Source: Candidatus Saccharimonadota bacterium (GTDB lineage: Bacteria > Patescibacteriota > Saccharimonadia > Saccharimonadales > UBA4665). From it: 64,000 nt of DNA. Below, piece by piece: positions 51,643 to 60,246 of this stretch (positions are counted from its first letter, which is position 1; each line of letters starts with the position of its first letter). The stretch is from positions 62,001 to 126,000 of the forward strand of contig PDRS01000006.1 of the NCBI GenBank assembly GCA_002746885.1, read 5' to 3'. The translations under genes and the position numbers were made by a program. The notes beneath the pieces were generated by a model, which had not been told where the DNA came from, searched no databases, and saw only the letters and a list, made by a program, of their open reading frames with translations.

Positions 51643-53198
51643 CAAAACGGCCCTTCTATGCCGAGTTCGTCGCAGTATTTGGCGATTTTGGCGTCGACTT
51701 CGGTGATTTGTTTGTCGATTTGTTTGATGCTAGCGGCAACTTCGTCGAGGTCTATTTCTGGCTCGGGTTCGAAGGTGTCGACATAGCGCGGGATGTTGAG
51801 GTTGTAGTCGTTTTCGGCAATTTCGTCTAGCTTGGCGTTGTGCGAGTAGCGCTCAATTTCTGCTCGATTGGCGTAGGTGCCGATGATTTTGTCGATATTC
51901 TCATGAGTCAGGCGGTTTTGGTTTTTATCTTTTTCAAACTCGCGGCTGGCTTCTATAAACAACACCGATTCATCACGCTGACGGCACTTTTTGAACACCA
52001 GTATGCAGGCTGGTATCGACGTGCCAAAAAACAAGTTGGCCGGTAGGCCGATCACCGCATCTAGATAGTTTTTCTGCTCTACTAGGAATTGCCTAATCTT
52101 GCCCTCGGCCGCGCCGCGAAATAGCACACCGTGCGGAGCGACTACTGCCAACGTGCCGTTGTCGTCGAGCTGATGGATCATGTGAGTGATAAACGCATAG
52201 TCGGCTTTGGAGCTCGGCGCTAGCACGCCATACTGCGCAAAGCGATCTTCATGCAGATGGATCAGATCAGCCGACCATTTAGCTGAAAATGGCGGATTGG
52301 CCACCACCGCCTCAAAGCGTTGGTCTATGTGCTGCGGTTTTTCTAGCGTATCTTCTTGCTTGATATCAAAGTCGGCATAGTGAACATCGTGCAGTATCAT
52401 ATTCATGCGCGCCAGGTTGTACGTGGTGTTATTTAGCTCCTGACCGTAGATTTTGTGAACTTCCTTGACGTGCTTTTTGACACGCAGCAGCAAAGAACCT
52501 GAGCCGCAGGTCGGGTCATAGACATCGCGGATAGTTTCTTTGCCCAACGTCACGACGCGAGCCAATATCTCTGAAACTTCCTGCGGCGTGTAGAACTCAC
52601 CGGCTTTTTTGCCGGCACCAGCCGCAAATTTGCTGATCAAGTATTCGTAGGCGTCGCCCAGAATGTCGATCTTGGAATCCTCTAGCTGGAAGTCTATTTT
52701 GTCTAGGTGCTTGAGGACTTTGGAGATAAGTCTGTTGCGCTCCGATACGGTTTTGCCCAGCTTGCTCGAATCTAAGTCTAGCTCGGAAAACAATTTATCG
52801 AAGTCATCTTCGCTCTTGTGCCCCATGGTGGACTTTTCGATGTTGTGGAGGATCCGGGTCAGGTCTTCATTCAAATCGTCATTGGTATCGGCGCTGCGGG
52901 CTACGCTAGAAAATAACTCCTCTGGCTTGAGGAAGTAGCCGAGCTTGTCGACAGTGGCTTTTCGTACTGCTGATAAGTATTTGTCTCTGTCGGAGTTGTC
53001 GTTTAGCTGATCGTACGTCAAGTCGTCATTTGCCAGCAGATCTTTGTCTATATAGCTGGAGATTTTTTCTGACAGGTATTTGTAAAAAATGAAGCCCAAT
53101 ATATAGTCGCGAAACTCATCAGCATTCATCTTGCCCCGTAGTTCGTTGGCAATATTCCACAACTGACGCTGCAAGTTGGCTTTTTGCTCGTCTGACAT
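51642..53198 (-). CDS. hsdM: Type I DNA methyltransferase HsdM
   Basis: 518 residues from ATG 53198 (GTG 53210 possible). N-terminal helical HsdM domain, then an N6-adenine methylase with the SAM motif VYDPTCGSGSLLLRV and catalytic NPPF (VVANPPFSAKW). Intact. A TATAAT box ~33 bases upstream and GAGGG ribosome site give it a conventional leader. With the R and S subunits damaged, HsdM may be the only functional enzyme of the set. Confidence 0.95.
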   Translation of the reverse strand: MSDEQKANLQRQLWNIANELRGKMNADEFRDYILGFIFYKYLSEKISSYIDKDLLANDDLTYDQLNDNSDRDKYLSAVRKATVDKLGYFLKPEELFSSVARSADTNDDLNEDLTRILHNIEKSTMGHKSEDDFDKLFSELDLDSSKLGKTVSERNRLISKVLKHLDKIDFQLEDSKIDILGDAYEYLISKFAAGAGKKAGEFYTPQEVSEILARVVTLGKETIRDVYDPTCGSGSLLLRVKKHVKEVHKIYGQELNNTTYNLARMNMILHDVHYADFDIKQEDTLEKPQHIDQRFEAVVANPPFSAKWSADLIHLHEDRFAQYGVLAPSSKADYAFITHMIHQLDDNGTLAVVAPHGVLFRGAAEGKIRQFLVEQKNYLDAVIGLPANLFFGTSIPACILVFKKCRQRDESVLFIEASREFEKDKNQNRLTHENIDKIIGTYANRAEIERYSHNAKLDEIAENDYNLNIPRYVDTFEPEPEIDLDEVAASIKQIDKQITEVDAKIAKYCDELGIEGPF

Positions 53199-53230
53199 TC
53201 GTACCCTCACGTTTAGTTCTCTATATATTA

Positions 53231-53236
53231 ATTATA
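53231..53236 (-). promoter_or_regulatory. -10 box (TATAAT) of the hsd operon
   Basis: Minus-strand TATAAT giving a leader of about 26 bases before ATG 53198, with ribosome site GAGGG. Confidence 0.55.
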
Positions 53237-53303
53237 CCACGGCGAACACCTGTGGCTTCGGGCGATGGTGCAACTTTTTTGCGCGTAGAACTTCTTGGCG
53301 CCC

Positions 53304-53951
53304 CTACAGAATACTGCGGTGTTCGTCTTTCGTGACGATGATATGGTCAATGAGTTTGATGCCGAGGATTTCGGCCGAGTCGGCTAGTTTTTTGGTAACT
53401 TGTTTGTCGGCTTCACTCGGCCTGAGTGAGCCGGATGGATGGTTGTGGGCGACGATGATGCTGGCGGCGCGGTCGGTGATGGCGTCGGCGAATACTTCGC
53501 GCGGGTGGACGAGGCTGGAGTTGAGCGTGCCGATGGTGATGGTGCGCTTGGCGATCAGCCGATTGGCACCATCAAGAGTCAGGCAGACGAAATGCTCTTG
53601 CTGCTTGTTGCGGATATCTGATAGCTGCGCCACAGCCGCGTCAGACGAATCGATCACTGGGCGATCGTCCTCCAGCAAGTAGCGTTTGGCTAGCTCCAAG
53701 TTGGCTAGTATGACCGAGGCTTTGGCCTCGCCTAGGCCTTTGATTTGCCGCAAATCTTGGTAATTTAGGTCGCCGTTTTTGGCGCGAATGACCTTCAATA
53801 CCTGCCGGCTGATCTGCCCGACATCGGCCTGGCTATTGCCGCTGCCGATGATGGCCATCAAGAGCTCCAGGTCGGATAGCTTCTCCGACCCAAATTTGAT
53901 CAGCTTCTCACGCGGACGGTCGTCTTTGTACGTATCCTTGATCTTAGTCAT
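53304..53951 (-). CDS. radC: RadC-family protein (JAB/MPN domain)
   Basis: 215 residues. Helix-hairpin-helix region (YQDLRQIKGLGEAKASVILA) then the JAB domain with metal motif AHNHPSGSLRPSEAD. Historically linked to DNA repair; the real activity is unproven. Lies beside the hsd operon on the same strand but with its own spacing of ~100 bases. Confidence 0.93.
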   Translation of the reverse strand: MTKIKDTYKDDRPREKLIKFGSEKLSDLELLMAIIGSGNSQADVGQISRQVLKVIRAKNGDLNYQDLRQIKGLGEAKASVILANLELAKRYLLEDDRPVIDSSDAAVAQLSDIRNKQQEHFVCLTLDGANRLIAKRTITIGTLNSSLVHPREVFADAITDRAASIIVAHNHPSGSLRPSEADKQVTKKLADSAEILGIKLIDHIIVTKDEHRSIL

Positions 53952-54166
53952 AGAAATCCACTACAGCACACTACATTTTATGTGCCCACCAATAAGTACG
54001 TTCTGTATTATCTCATATTCTATTGGTTTTGTCCGCTCTCTGCGACCGGAGCACAATAGCAGATACTCATGTAATTTCCACGGATGGGGTTGGTAGCGCA
54101 ATACAGCTCGGCTAGCGCGGGCGGGAGAAAGTGCATACGGGCCAGCTCAAGCTTCGTTTTTTCGTA

Positions 54167-54175
54167 TGATATAAT
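54167..54175 (+). promoter_or_regulatory. Extended -10 box upstream of 54210 gene
   Basis: TGA-TATAAT; predicted leader of ~28 bases containing AAGGAG-like ribosome sites. Confidence 0.55.
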
Positions 54176-54209
54176 GAAGTTTGTAAAACCACAAGGAGCA
54201 TAAGGAAAC

Positions 54210-54758
54210 ATGGACAACCAACCGAATCAACCCCAACCAACAGCAACTCCGCCCACGCCACAGAATGCACCAGTACCTCCTCAAGCCTACCCTGCTAACC
54301 AAGCTCCTGTGCCTACGGCGCCTAAACCGGTAAAAAACCACTCGGCACTGAAGGTTACCCTGGTTGTTATTGGAACCTTTGTCGCTCTTTTCGTTTTGCT
54401 CGTTATGCTAAGCGCTGGAATGGCAACAAACGATATGCGGCAGCGCATAAAAGTTATTGGGGTTGCCAAGGAATTTTTCGCAGCCGCCGAGGATAAAGAT
54501 TCATACGCCGCCTACGAACTCTTCGTCGACGGCGACAAGACAGACACCCAGCTGATCATAGATGCGGCCATAGAGAACGCCGGCTCTGACTGCTCGGTGA
54601 AGAGCAGTACGTTTACGCTTAACCGAAAAACGCGACCAGACACTGCCACCATAAAAGCGAACTGCGAAGATGGCGCAACAACAGACTACACTCTCCGTTT
54701 TGTTCGGCAAGAGCAAGAGAAGTCAACAGAATGGCTCATCGAAAAAATTGACTATTAA
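54210..54758 (+). CDS. Pro-rich single-pass membrane protein
   Basis: 182 residues. A Pro/Gln/Asn-rich cytoplasmic start (~45 residues), one membrane segment (about 48-72) and an extracytoplasmic domain with two Cys (SDCSVKSST, KANCEDG) that may form a disulfide. Resembles the many small anchored proteins of monoderms with an NTF2-like/DUF4878-type exterior; not firmly identified. Confidence 0.65.
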   Translation: MDNQPNQPQPTATPPTPQNAPVPPQAYPANQAPVPTAPKPVKNHSALKVTLVVIGTFVALFVLLVMLSAGMATNDMRQRIKVIGVAKEFFAAAEDKDSYAAYELFVDGDKTDTQLIIDAAIENAGSDCSVKSSTFTLNRKTRPDTATIKANCEDGATTDYTLRFVRQEQEKSTEWLIEKIDY

Positions 54759-54937
54759 GCAGCTCTGCCGCGCACTTCCATACCTCTGACATATTTTTAA
54801 AGCCGATTTGACAAACTACGAATGCGCCACGACAACAGAGAAAAAGTCGATTTACGCCCCTGCACCAAACTGATGGTCAAAAGCTCTACGAAAGTGCCTG
54901 TAACTCCAAAATGCGAAGCTCTTGCCCCAATAAACAT

Positions 54938-55441
54938 CTATCTTTGAAAGTACAGCACCGCACCTACAATGGTGAGTATCGCGCCAACCAGTAAACTCAA
55001 CGGCCACACAAGGAAGACAACAGACAGGGATATGTTCTCGTTACCGCTATACCCAGCCGCGCCCACCAAGAGCGATGACAATATAATCGCTAGTACGCTA
55101 CCGTTCATGCCGCCCGCAATCAGCCCCGCCCCCCGAACGATGGTCGTTCTGTTTGCAAATCGCGGCGACAGTCGCATATTGTATGCTTTGGCAAGCAGTG
55201 CTATAGGACCGCTAAACCACACGAGCGCTCCAACCCACACCCAAGGTGCTAGTATTATATCGGTAGCTAGTCCGGTGCCATAAAACGCCACTACAGGCAG
55301 AGCGCAAATGCCCAGCAATATCGGTGCAAAGAAAACAATGCGCGGGTTTGCAAAAAGCTGCTCGTTCGTTGTTGCGACGGGATTTTGAGATGTGGTGGCT
55401 TGGTTAGCAGTAACTGGTTTATGAGACTTATCTGCGCGCAT
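54938..55441 (-). CDS. Four-helix membrane protein, unknown
   Basis: 167 residues from ATG 55441, chosen over upstream starts because a -10 box ends exactly 7 bases before it. About four hydrophobic segments (IVFFAPILLGICALPVVAF; APWVWVGALVWFSGPIALL; SVLAIILSSLLVGAAGY; SVVFLVWPLSLLVGAIL). No functional motif. The stretch 54759-54937 before it holds nothing recognisable. Confidence 0.65.
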   Translation of the reverse strand: MRADKSHKPVTANQATTSQNPVATTNEQLFANPRIVFFAPILLGICALPVVAFYGTGLATDIILAPWVWVGALVWFSGPIALLAKAYNMRLSPRFANRTTIVRGAGLIAGGMNGSVLAIILSSLLVGAAGYSGNENISLSVVFLVWPLSLLVGAILTIVGAVLYFQR

Positions 55442-55447
55442 GGCTAT

Positions 55448-55456
55448 ATGGTAGCA
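55448..55456 (-). promoter_or_regulatory. Extended -10 box of 55441 gene
   Basis: TGC-TACCAT on the minus strand, last base 7 positions before ATG 55441. Confidence 0.5.
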
Positions 55457-55557
55457 TACGCAACTGCAAACGAAGACGAAGAGCCGTCTCTTGGTTGTAC
55501 TGGACAACATACAGCGCATCAATTATATTGATCTGCCCGCATTTATATCAATGTGGG

Positions 55558-56490
55558 TTATGCGCTTGAGCTATGCGAGTCCAAGAACGTTTCAAACGCT
55601 TCAACTTCAGCGAGACTAGGCATACCAGAACTTGCTCCGAGACGCTGTACTGAGAGTGCAGCCGCCGCATTTGCAAAGGGTAGCGCCCGCGCTGGCTCAT
55701 TCCCGCGCGCCAGCGCAGCCGCCAATGCACCGCAAAAACAGTCTCCGGCGCCAGTCGTATCCCGAACGGTAACCGTATGGCCCGCTACGCGAACGATCTC
55801 GCCGGCAATTCGCGCGATAATACCATCCGCCCCGACAGTCACAATGACGTCGGTGCCGGCCAACACGCCCTGACCCAACTGCTCAGCGACACGCTCGGGC
55901 GTCATACCCTCTGGATAATCGCCGACCAGCTGGGCAAACTCTGTTTCATTCGCGACCAAATAGTCGACATGCTGCGCCATATCGCCAAGCGGCCGATACG
56001 GAGCGGTGTTGTAAACCACGGCAGCTCCGCCAGCTCGAGCTAGCTTGGCTGCCTGCATGTTCACTGCATCAGGTATTTCGTTTTGGAGCAGCAGTACATC
56101 ACCCGCAGAAAACGTAACTGTTTGCAGTTGCTCTGCCGACAGTTGGTCATTCGCACCTGGCACCACAACTATGGCGTTCTCTCCGCCAGCATCCAGAGTA
56201 ATGATAGCTGTGCCGCTCGCGCCGTTGACGTAGCGTAGACCAGAAATGTCCAGCGATTCAGCCTCGAGAAACTGGCGCAGCGCGTCGGCAAACGAATCGT
56301 CGCCCAGCGCGCCGATCATAGCAGTATTCTGACCTAGTCTCGCAGCGGCGACAGCCTGATTCGCGCCTTTTCCGCCTGGGATCTGACTGACCTCGGTGCC
56401 AAAAACCGTCTCTCCGGGTAGCGGCATTCGCTCTACCTGCGCCACAAGGTCCATATTTATCGATCCAACTACAATTACTCTACCCGCCAT
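55558..56490 (-). CDS. rbsK: Ribokinase
   Basis: 310 residues. PfkB-family sugar kinase converting ribose to ribose-5-phosphate. N-terminal GSINMDLVAQVERMPLPGE, the substrate loop PGGKGANQAVAAARLG and the C-terminal catalytic block DTTGAGDCFCGALAAAL (with the base Asp) match ribokinase best. It could feed nucleotide synthesis from scavenged ribose. Ribosome site AAGGAG; follows the LANTG-anchored protein gene by 27 bases on the same strand, so possibly co-transcribed. Confidence 0.93.
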   Translation of the reverse strand: MAGRVIVVGSINMDLVAQVERMPLPGETVFGTEVSQIPGGKGANQAVAAARLGQNTAMIGALGDDSFADALRQFLEAESLDISGLRYVNGASGTAIITLDAGGENAIVVVPGANDQLSAEQLQTVTFSAGDVLLLQNEIPDAVNMQAAKLARAGGAAVVYNTAPYRPLGDMAQHVDYLVANETEFAQLVGDYPEGMTPERVAEQLGQGVLAGTDVIVTVGADGIIARIAGEIVRVAGHTVTVRDTTGAGDCFCGALAAALARGNEPARALPFANAAAALSVQRLGASSGMPSLAEVEAFETFLDSHSSSA

Positions 56491-56517
56491 CGGCTCACTA
56501 CTCCTTGGTGCCGTGCA

Positions 56518-57657
56518 TCATGCCGTGTGCTCACGACTCGCTACACAATACAGAACTAAACTCGCGACGATGAGCGCCGCGCCCAACGCCATGAAGACAG
56601 CGAAAGGTGCGCCAGTATTAGCAAGAGTGGCTTGCGGCGAAGTCGCCTGATCATCGACTATTGGAGTTGCATCTGGGTCTGGGTCGGCTGGCGGCGGAGT
56701 GGGCGTGGTGTCGTTGTTTACTATTGTATAGGTGAGACCCGCAAATATTGTGGCATCGCGATTGGCATCGTCGATGGCGAGCGGCGCGCCGCTCACGCTG
56801 AGCGAAAAAATGATCGTTTCGTCTGGCTCGACGTCGCTGTCGTCGACAACCGTCAGTCCGCTAATAGGCAGCGGCGTGCTGTCATAAAGACCAGCAGGAA
56901 TAGTGACAGTAGCTGGCGAGACGAATGTGTAGTCAGCGCCAGCACTCGCGCTGCCGCTCAGCGTGTCGGTGAGCGTGACAGTCAACGGCTGCGTGGCGCG
57001 GCCGCTGACGACGAGTGCCGGTAATGCACTCGTCGCTTCGGGCCCTGCTACTGAATCGATCGAAAATTCAGCAAATACGTTCGAAACATACGGGCCGCTC
57101 CGCGGTGTCGGCGTGCAATTTGAGTCGAGATCGGCCGGTGCGTCGGTGTCGGTGGCGCTACTGCGGCAAACTGAAAGATCGGTCGTCGCTCCTGCCGTCC
57201 AGCCGGGAGCTGCCGACTCCCAGGCAATGAAATCCACCGTCGCACCCGTCGCGACCGGACCGTCACGCAATGTCAGCACATCGCCTGTATTATTGAGGCG
57301 CAACAGACCGTTGCCGCCCGGGTTCATCTCGATATCCACCGTAACGCCAGGGTGACGCGTATGAAAATCGACCGCGTCATTGGTGACGACCGCATAGCTA
57401 CCAGCATCAAGGCTAAACGACGGAAAAGTAAACGACACGCCCGAGCCTTCTTGCATCGTCCAGCCTGTCAGGTCGATGGCAAACGGCGTCGGGTTGTAGA
57501 GCTCAAACCACTCCGACTCGGCTTCTTCGGTCGACAAATCGTACTCAACTTCGGTGATGATGATATTATCGCCAGCTGGTGTCGCAGCCGCCATAGGAGC
57601 TATCGACAGCAGTGATACAAAAATCGTAATAGCAGCAATACGGCACAGTACTTTCAT
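56518..57657 (-). CDS. Lamin-tail and Calx-beta-like protein with LANTG sorting signal
   Basis: 379 residues. Signal peptide (cleavage near AAATPA), a lamin tail domain (~20-185; IIITEVEYDLSTEEAESEWF, LYNPTPFAIDLTGWTMQ), then a Calx-beta-like module (~200-310; DDSDVEPDETIIFSLSV). A Pro/Asp linker leads to LANTG, a membrane segment and a basic end. A second sortase substrate type with a lamin tail. Predicted leaderless start. Confidence 0.85.
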   Translation of the reverse strand: MKVLCRIAAITIFVSLLSIAPMAAATPAGDNIIITEVEYDLSTEEAESEWFELYNPTPFAIDLTGWTMQEGSGVSFTFPSFSLDAGSYAVVTNDAVDFHTRHPGVTVDIEMNPGGNGLLRLNNTGDVLTLRDGPVATGATVDFIAWESAAPGWTAGATTDLSVCRSSATDTDAPADLDSNCTPTPRSGPYVSNVFAEFSIDSVAGPEATSALPALVVSGRATQPLTVTLTDTLSGSASAGADYTFVSPATVTIPAGLYDSTPLPISGLTVVDDSDVEPDETIIFSLSVSGAPLAIDDANRDATIFAGLTYTIVNNDTTPTPPPADPDPDATPIVDDQATSPQATLANTGAPFAVFMALGAALIVASLVLYCVASREHTA

Positions 57658-57663
57658 CTCTCT

Positions 57664-57669
57664 AGCATA
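57664..57669 (-). promoter_or_regulatory. -10 box (TATGCT) of LANTG protein gene
   Basis: Minus strand; last base exactly 7 positions before the ATG A at 57657. Confidence 0.5.
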
Positions 57670-57811
57670 GCTTATGCGATAAGCTGTGTCTATTGAGCTG
57701 CAGGCGAAGCAGCCAAGCTAAAATCCCTGAGTCATAGGTACTCTCGCAAGCAACCAAGACTAAATCAACGCCGCAAAGAAGCGTCATGCGGCTGAACACC
57801 GGCAACTATCG

Positions 57812-58405
57812 TCAGTTCGCTGAGGCGCGCGTTGGCCCTTGGAGAGCTTTTTTTATCCGTTCCTCAGTGGGAAGAGTGACGTCTATTTTCTGGAGGGCAG
57901 CGGCAGCATCTTGCGGCGAGTAACCGAGCGCAACTAACGCCTCGACGGCTTCATCCTGCACATTGACTCCTGGACGGTTCACGACATCATCAGCCGAAGC
58001 GCTCGGAGCAAGACCGAGCTTATCGCGCAGTTCTACCACAATTTGCTCAGCAGCGCGCTTACCAACACCCTTTGCCGCTTGCATACGCTGTACATCTCCA
58101 GCGGCTATGGCATCGCGCACGTGAGCCGCAGAACCTATATCAAGCACCGCCATAGCGACACGAGGACCGACATTTTTTACTCCTAGTAGCTGTTCAAATA
58201 GCTTCTTTGTGTCTGCCAACCGAAAACCAAACAGCTCAAACCCCTGTTCGCGGATGTGCTCATACACATATAGCTTCGCTTCGGTGCCGTCTGCAAGTTT
58301 ACCGAAATCTTCTGCCGTTACGTGCAACCCGTAACCCACACCGCCGACATCGAGAATAATGCCTTCAACTGTCTTTTCTACCGTTCCTCGCAAGCTCGCT
58401 ATCAT
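57812..58405 (-). CDS. ruvA: RuvA Holliday junction-binding protein
   Basis: 197 residues. OB-fold N-terminus (MIASLRGTVEKTVEGIILD), two helix-hairpin-helix motifs (LLGVKNVGPRVAMAVLD; MQAAKGVGKRAAEQIVVEL) and the C-terminal RuvB-binding domain (VEALVALGYSPQDAAAAL) are complete. It targets RuvB to junctions. Follows ruvC by 24 bases and also has a promoter of its own. Confidence 0.96.
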   Translation of the reverse strand: MIASLRGTVEKTVEGIILDVGGVGYGLHVTAEDFGKLADGTEAKLYVYEHIREQGFELFGFRLADTKKLFEQLLGVKNVGPRVAMAVLDIGSAAHVRDAIAAGDVQRMQAAKGVGKRAAEQIVVELRDKLGLAPSASADDVVNRPGVNVQDEAVEALVALGYSPQDAAAALQKIDVTLPTEERIKKALQGPTRASAN

Positions 58406-58411
58406 GTACGT

Positions 58412-58417
58412 AGTATA
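58412..58417 (-). promoter_or_regulatory. -10 box (TATACT) of ruvA
   Basis: Minus strand; last base exactly 7 positions before the ATG A at 58405; leaderless start predicted. Confidence 0.55.
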
Positions 58418-58429
58418 TTACATAAGTTG

Positions 58430-58903
58430 CTAAAACCTGCGAGATTGAGCATGCGTCAAGGCCGCCGCCAACGCATCTGCGCAGTCGTCCGGCTTTGGCG
58501 CCTCCGCCAAACCAAGACGCAGGCGAACCATTTCCTGAATTTGTTTTTTGTCGGCTCGACCATAGCCCGTTATGGCCATTTTGATTTGCAAAGGCGTGTA
58601 TTCAGAAATCTGCAGCTTGCTCTGACTGCCGCACAGAAGCACCACACCTCTCGCCTGCGCGACCGCCATAGCCGTAGTGACGTTACGGGCAAAATATAGT
58701 TTTTCGACCGCCATGTGAGTTGGTTTGGCGTGCGCTATGATGCTCGTCAGTTCATCGTAGATAGTTTGCAAGCGCACGACATCGTCCTCGTGCGCAGGCG
58801 TGCGAATAACCCCCGCGTCAACCAGCAACGTTTTATGCGCCTGAACGTCGACAACCCCAAACCCCAGTATGCCCGTTCCTGGGTCAATCCCGAGTATTCT
58901 CAT
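58430..58903 (-). CDS. ruvC: RuvC Holliday junction resolvase
   Basis: 157 residues from ATG 58903 (58912 also possible). Cuts Holliday junctions made mobile by RuvAB. Catalytic acids are visible: Asp in LGIDPGTGILGFG, Glu in HMAVEKLYFARN, and the C-terminal pair in KPDDCADALAAAL. Its start overlaps the upstream membrane gene by ~20 bases. Confidence 0.96.
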   Translation of the reverse strand: MRILGIDPGTGILGFGVVDVQAHKTLLVDAGVIRTPAHEDDVVRLQTIYDELTSIIAHAKPTHMAVEKLYFARNVTTAMAVAQARGVVLLCGSQSKLQISEYTPLQIKMAITGYGRADKKQIQEMVRLRLGLAEAPKPDDCADALAAALTHAQSRRF

Positions 58904-59318
58904 GTTCCGCATGTACCTCGGATGTGCGTTTCTGTTTTTTCGTCTGCCCTTCAGCCGCTGGCTGCCTTGACCGCCAGAAAATGGTTATCGGCCCCAATAT
59001 AGCGCTAAACAGCGCCATCCAGAATAGAACATTTGCGAGTACTGCTGCTGGATTACGCGGCATTTTCTGGTACGAAAGGTCATTAAACGCTCCGTTTTTC
59101 GGCCGAAATGTTTCGGTAATCTCATAGGTAACTGGGTAGCCGCGATAGTACGTCGCGTACATGCCTTCTGCCGTCACAAACGTTTGCGAGTTTGGTGCAC
59201 CAAAGCCAAAACCTTTTGGTACGCTAATAGTCTCGCTCCGGTGCGGGAAAAAGCTCGCTGCAATAGATATGCCGAGCAGTACAACAAACACAAGACCAAG
59301 TCGTTTAAACTGTTTCAT
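58884..59318 (-). CDS. Two-helix membrane protein upstream of ruvC
   Basis: 144 residues. Membrane segments near 7-25 and 88-112, a ~60-residue exterior loop between them and a basic, charged C-terminal tail. No known motif. Its 3' end overlaps ruvC, so expression is coupled; a functional link with recombination is not implied. Predicted leaderless start. Confidence 0.65.
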   Translation of the reverse strand: MKQFKRLGLVFVVLLGISIAASFFPHRSETISVPKGFGFGAPNSQTFVTAEGMYATYYRGYPVTYEITETFRPKNGAFNDLSYQKMPRNPAAVLANVLFWMALFSAILGPITIFWRSRQPAAEGQTKKQKRTSEVHAEHENTRD

Positions 59319-59324
59319 AAAATC

Positions 59325-59333
59325 ATAGTAGCA
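59325..59333 (-). promoter_or_regulatory. Extended -10 box of the yebC-downstream membrane gene
   Basis: TGC-TACTAT on the minus strand; last base exactly 7 positions before the ATG A at 59318. Confidence 0.6.
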
Positions 59334-59373
59334 CGATGAAGCATTTGCCGCGACTTCTTACGCGCCGTTTCGG

Positions 59374-60099
59374 TTACGTTAAGAGTGTTTCGTCAATGGC
59401 GAAATTGACATGAGTATTGGCGACATCATCGCAGTCTTCAAGCGCATCCATGAGGCGCATGACTTTGCCGGCGGTTGCGGCATCGGTCACTTCAACGGTG
59501 TTATTCGGCACATATGTTAATCCCGCTTCGGTAATCTCATAGCCGCGCTCTTTTAGGCTGTCGCGTACACGCGCGAGATCAGTGTCGGCTGTGTAAACTT
59601 CGCTCGCAGCACCATCTTCTTGGACGTCTTCGGCGCCAGCATCTAACGCTTCTAGCATGAAATCATCGCCCTTGGCCTGAACAACGATCAATCCTTTGCG
59701 AACAAACTGAAACGCTACGGCGCCTTTTTCGGCAATGTTACCGCCATGCTTACTAAACGCAAGCCGTATTTCGGGGTAGGTTCGATTGACGTTATCAGTT
59801 GCGACTTCGACCAATATAGCCACGCCGCCTGGACCGTAGCCCTCGTAAAGCACCTCTTGGAGCTCGGCAGCCGACTTATCTTTTATGCGATCAATCGCCC
59901 GCTGAATGTTTGCTGCTGGCATATTTGCCGCCTTGGCTTTATCCATTGCTAGCCGTAGAGAAAAGTTTGTGTCCGGGTCGGTACCGCTGCGGGCGGCAAT
60001 AGCTATAGCATTGCCAAGCTTGGTAAAGACAGCGCCGCGTGCTGCGTCTTTTGCGCCCTTTTGCCGTTTGATCGTTGACCATTTACTATGACCCGACAT
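59374..60099 (-). CDS. yebC: YebC/PmpR-family protein
   Basis: 241 residues, full length. Opening MSGHSKWSTIKRQKGAKD is diagnostic. The family was described as transcription regulators; more recent work ties YebC to translation of proline stretches. Neighbourhood with ruvC-ruvA is the classical order. Strong ribosome site AAGGAG at 60109-60114, an exception among core genes here. Confidence 0.96.
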   Translation of the reverse strand: MSGHSKWSTIKRQKGAKDAARGAVFTKLGNAIAIAARSGTDPDTNFSLRLAMDKAKAANMPAANIQRAIDRIKDKSAAELQEVLYEGYGPGGVAILVEVATDNVNRTYPEIRLAFSKHGGNIAEKGAVAFQFVRKGLIVVQAKGDDFMLEALDAGAEDVQEDGAASEVYTADTDLARVRDSLKERGYEITEAGLTYVPNNTVEVTDAATAGKVMRLMDALEDCDDVANTHVNFAIDETLLT

Positions 60100-60246
60100 T
60101 TACACGTACTCCTTTTTCATCTGATATGATAGCAGAATTATCTGTTTTTTCGAATACCGCCGCACGGTTGCGATACCTTCAAGTAAAGCACACGTACCAA
60201 ATGTTTGGCATCGTGACTGCGCAGAGACACTCGAGTTTGGCTATGA

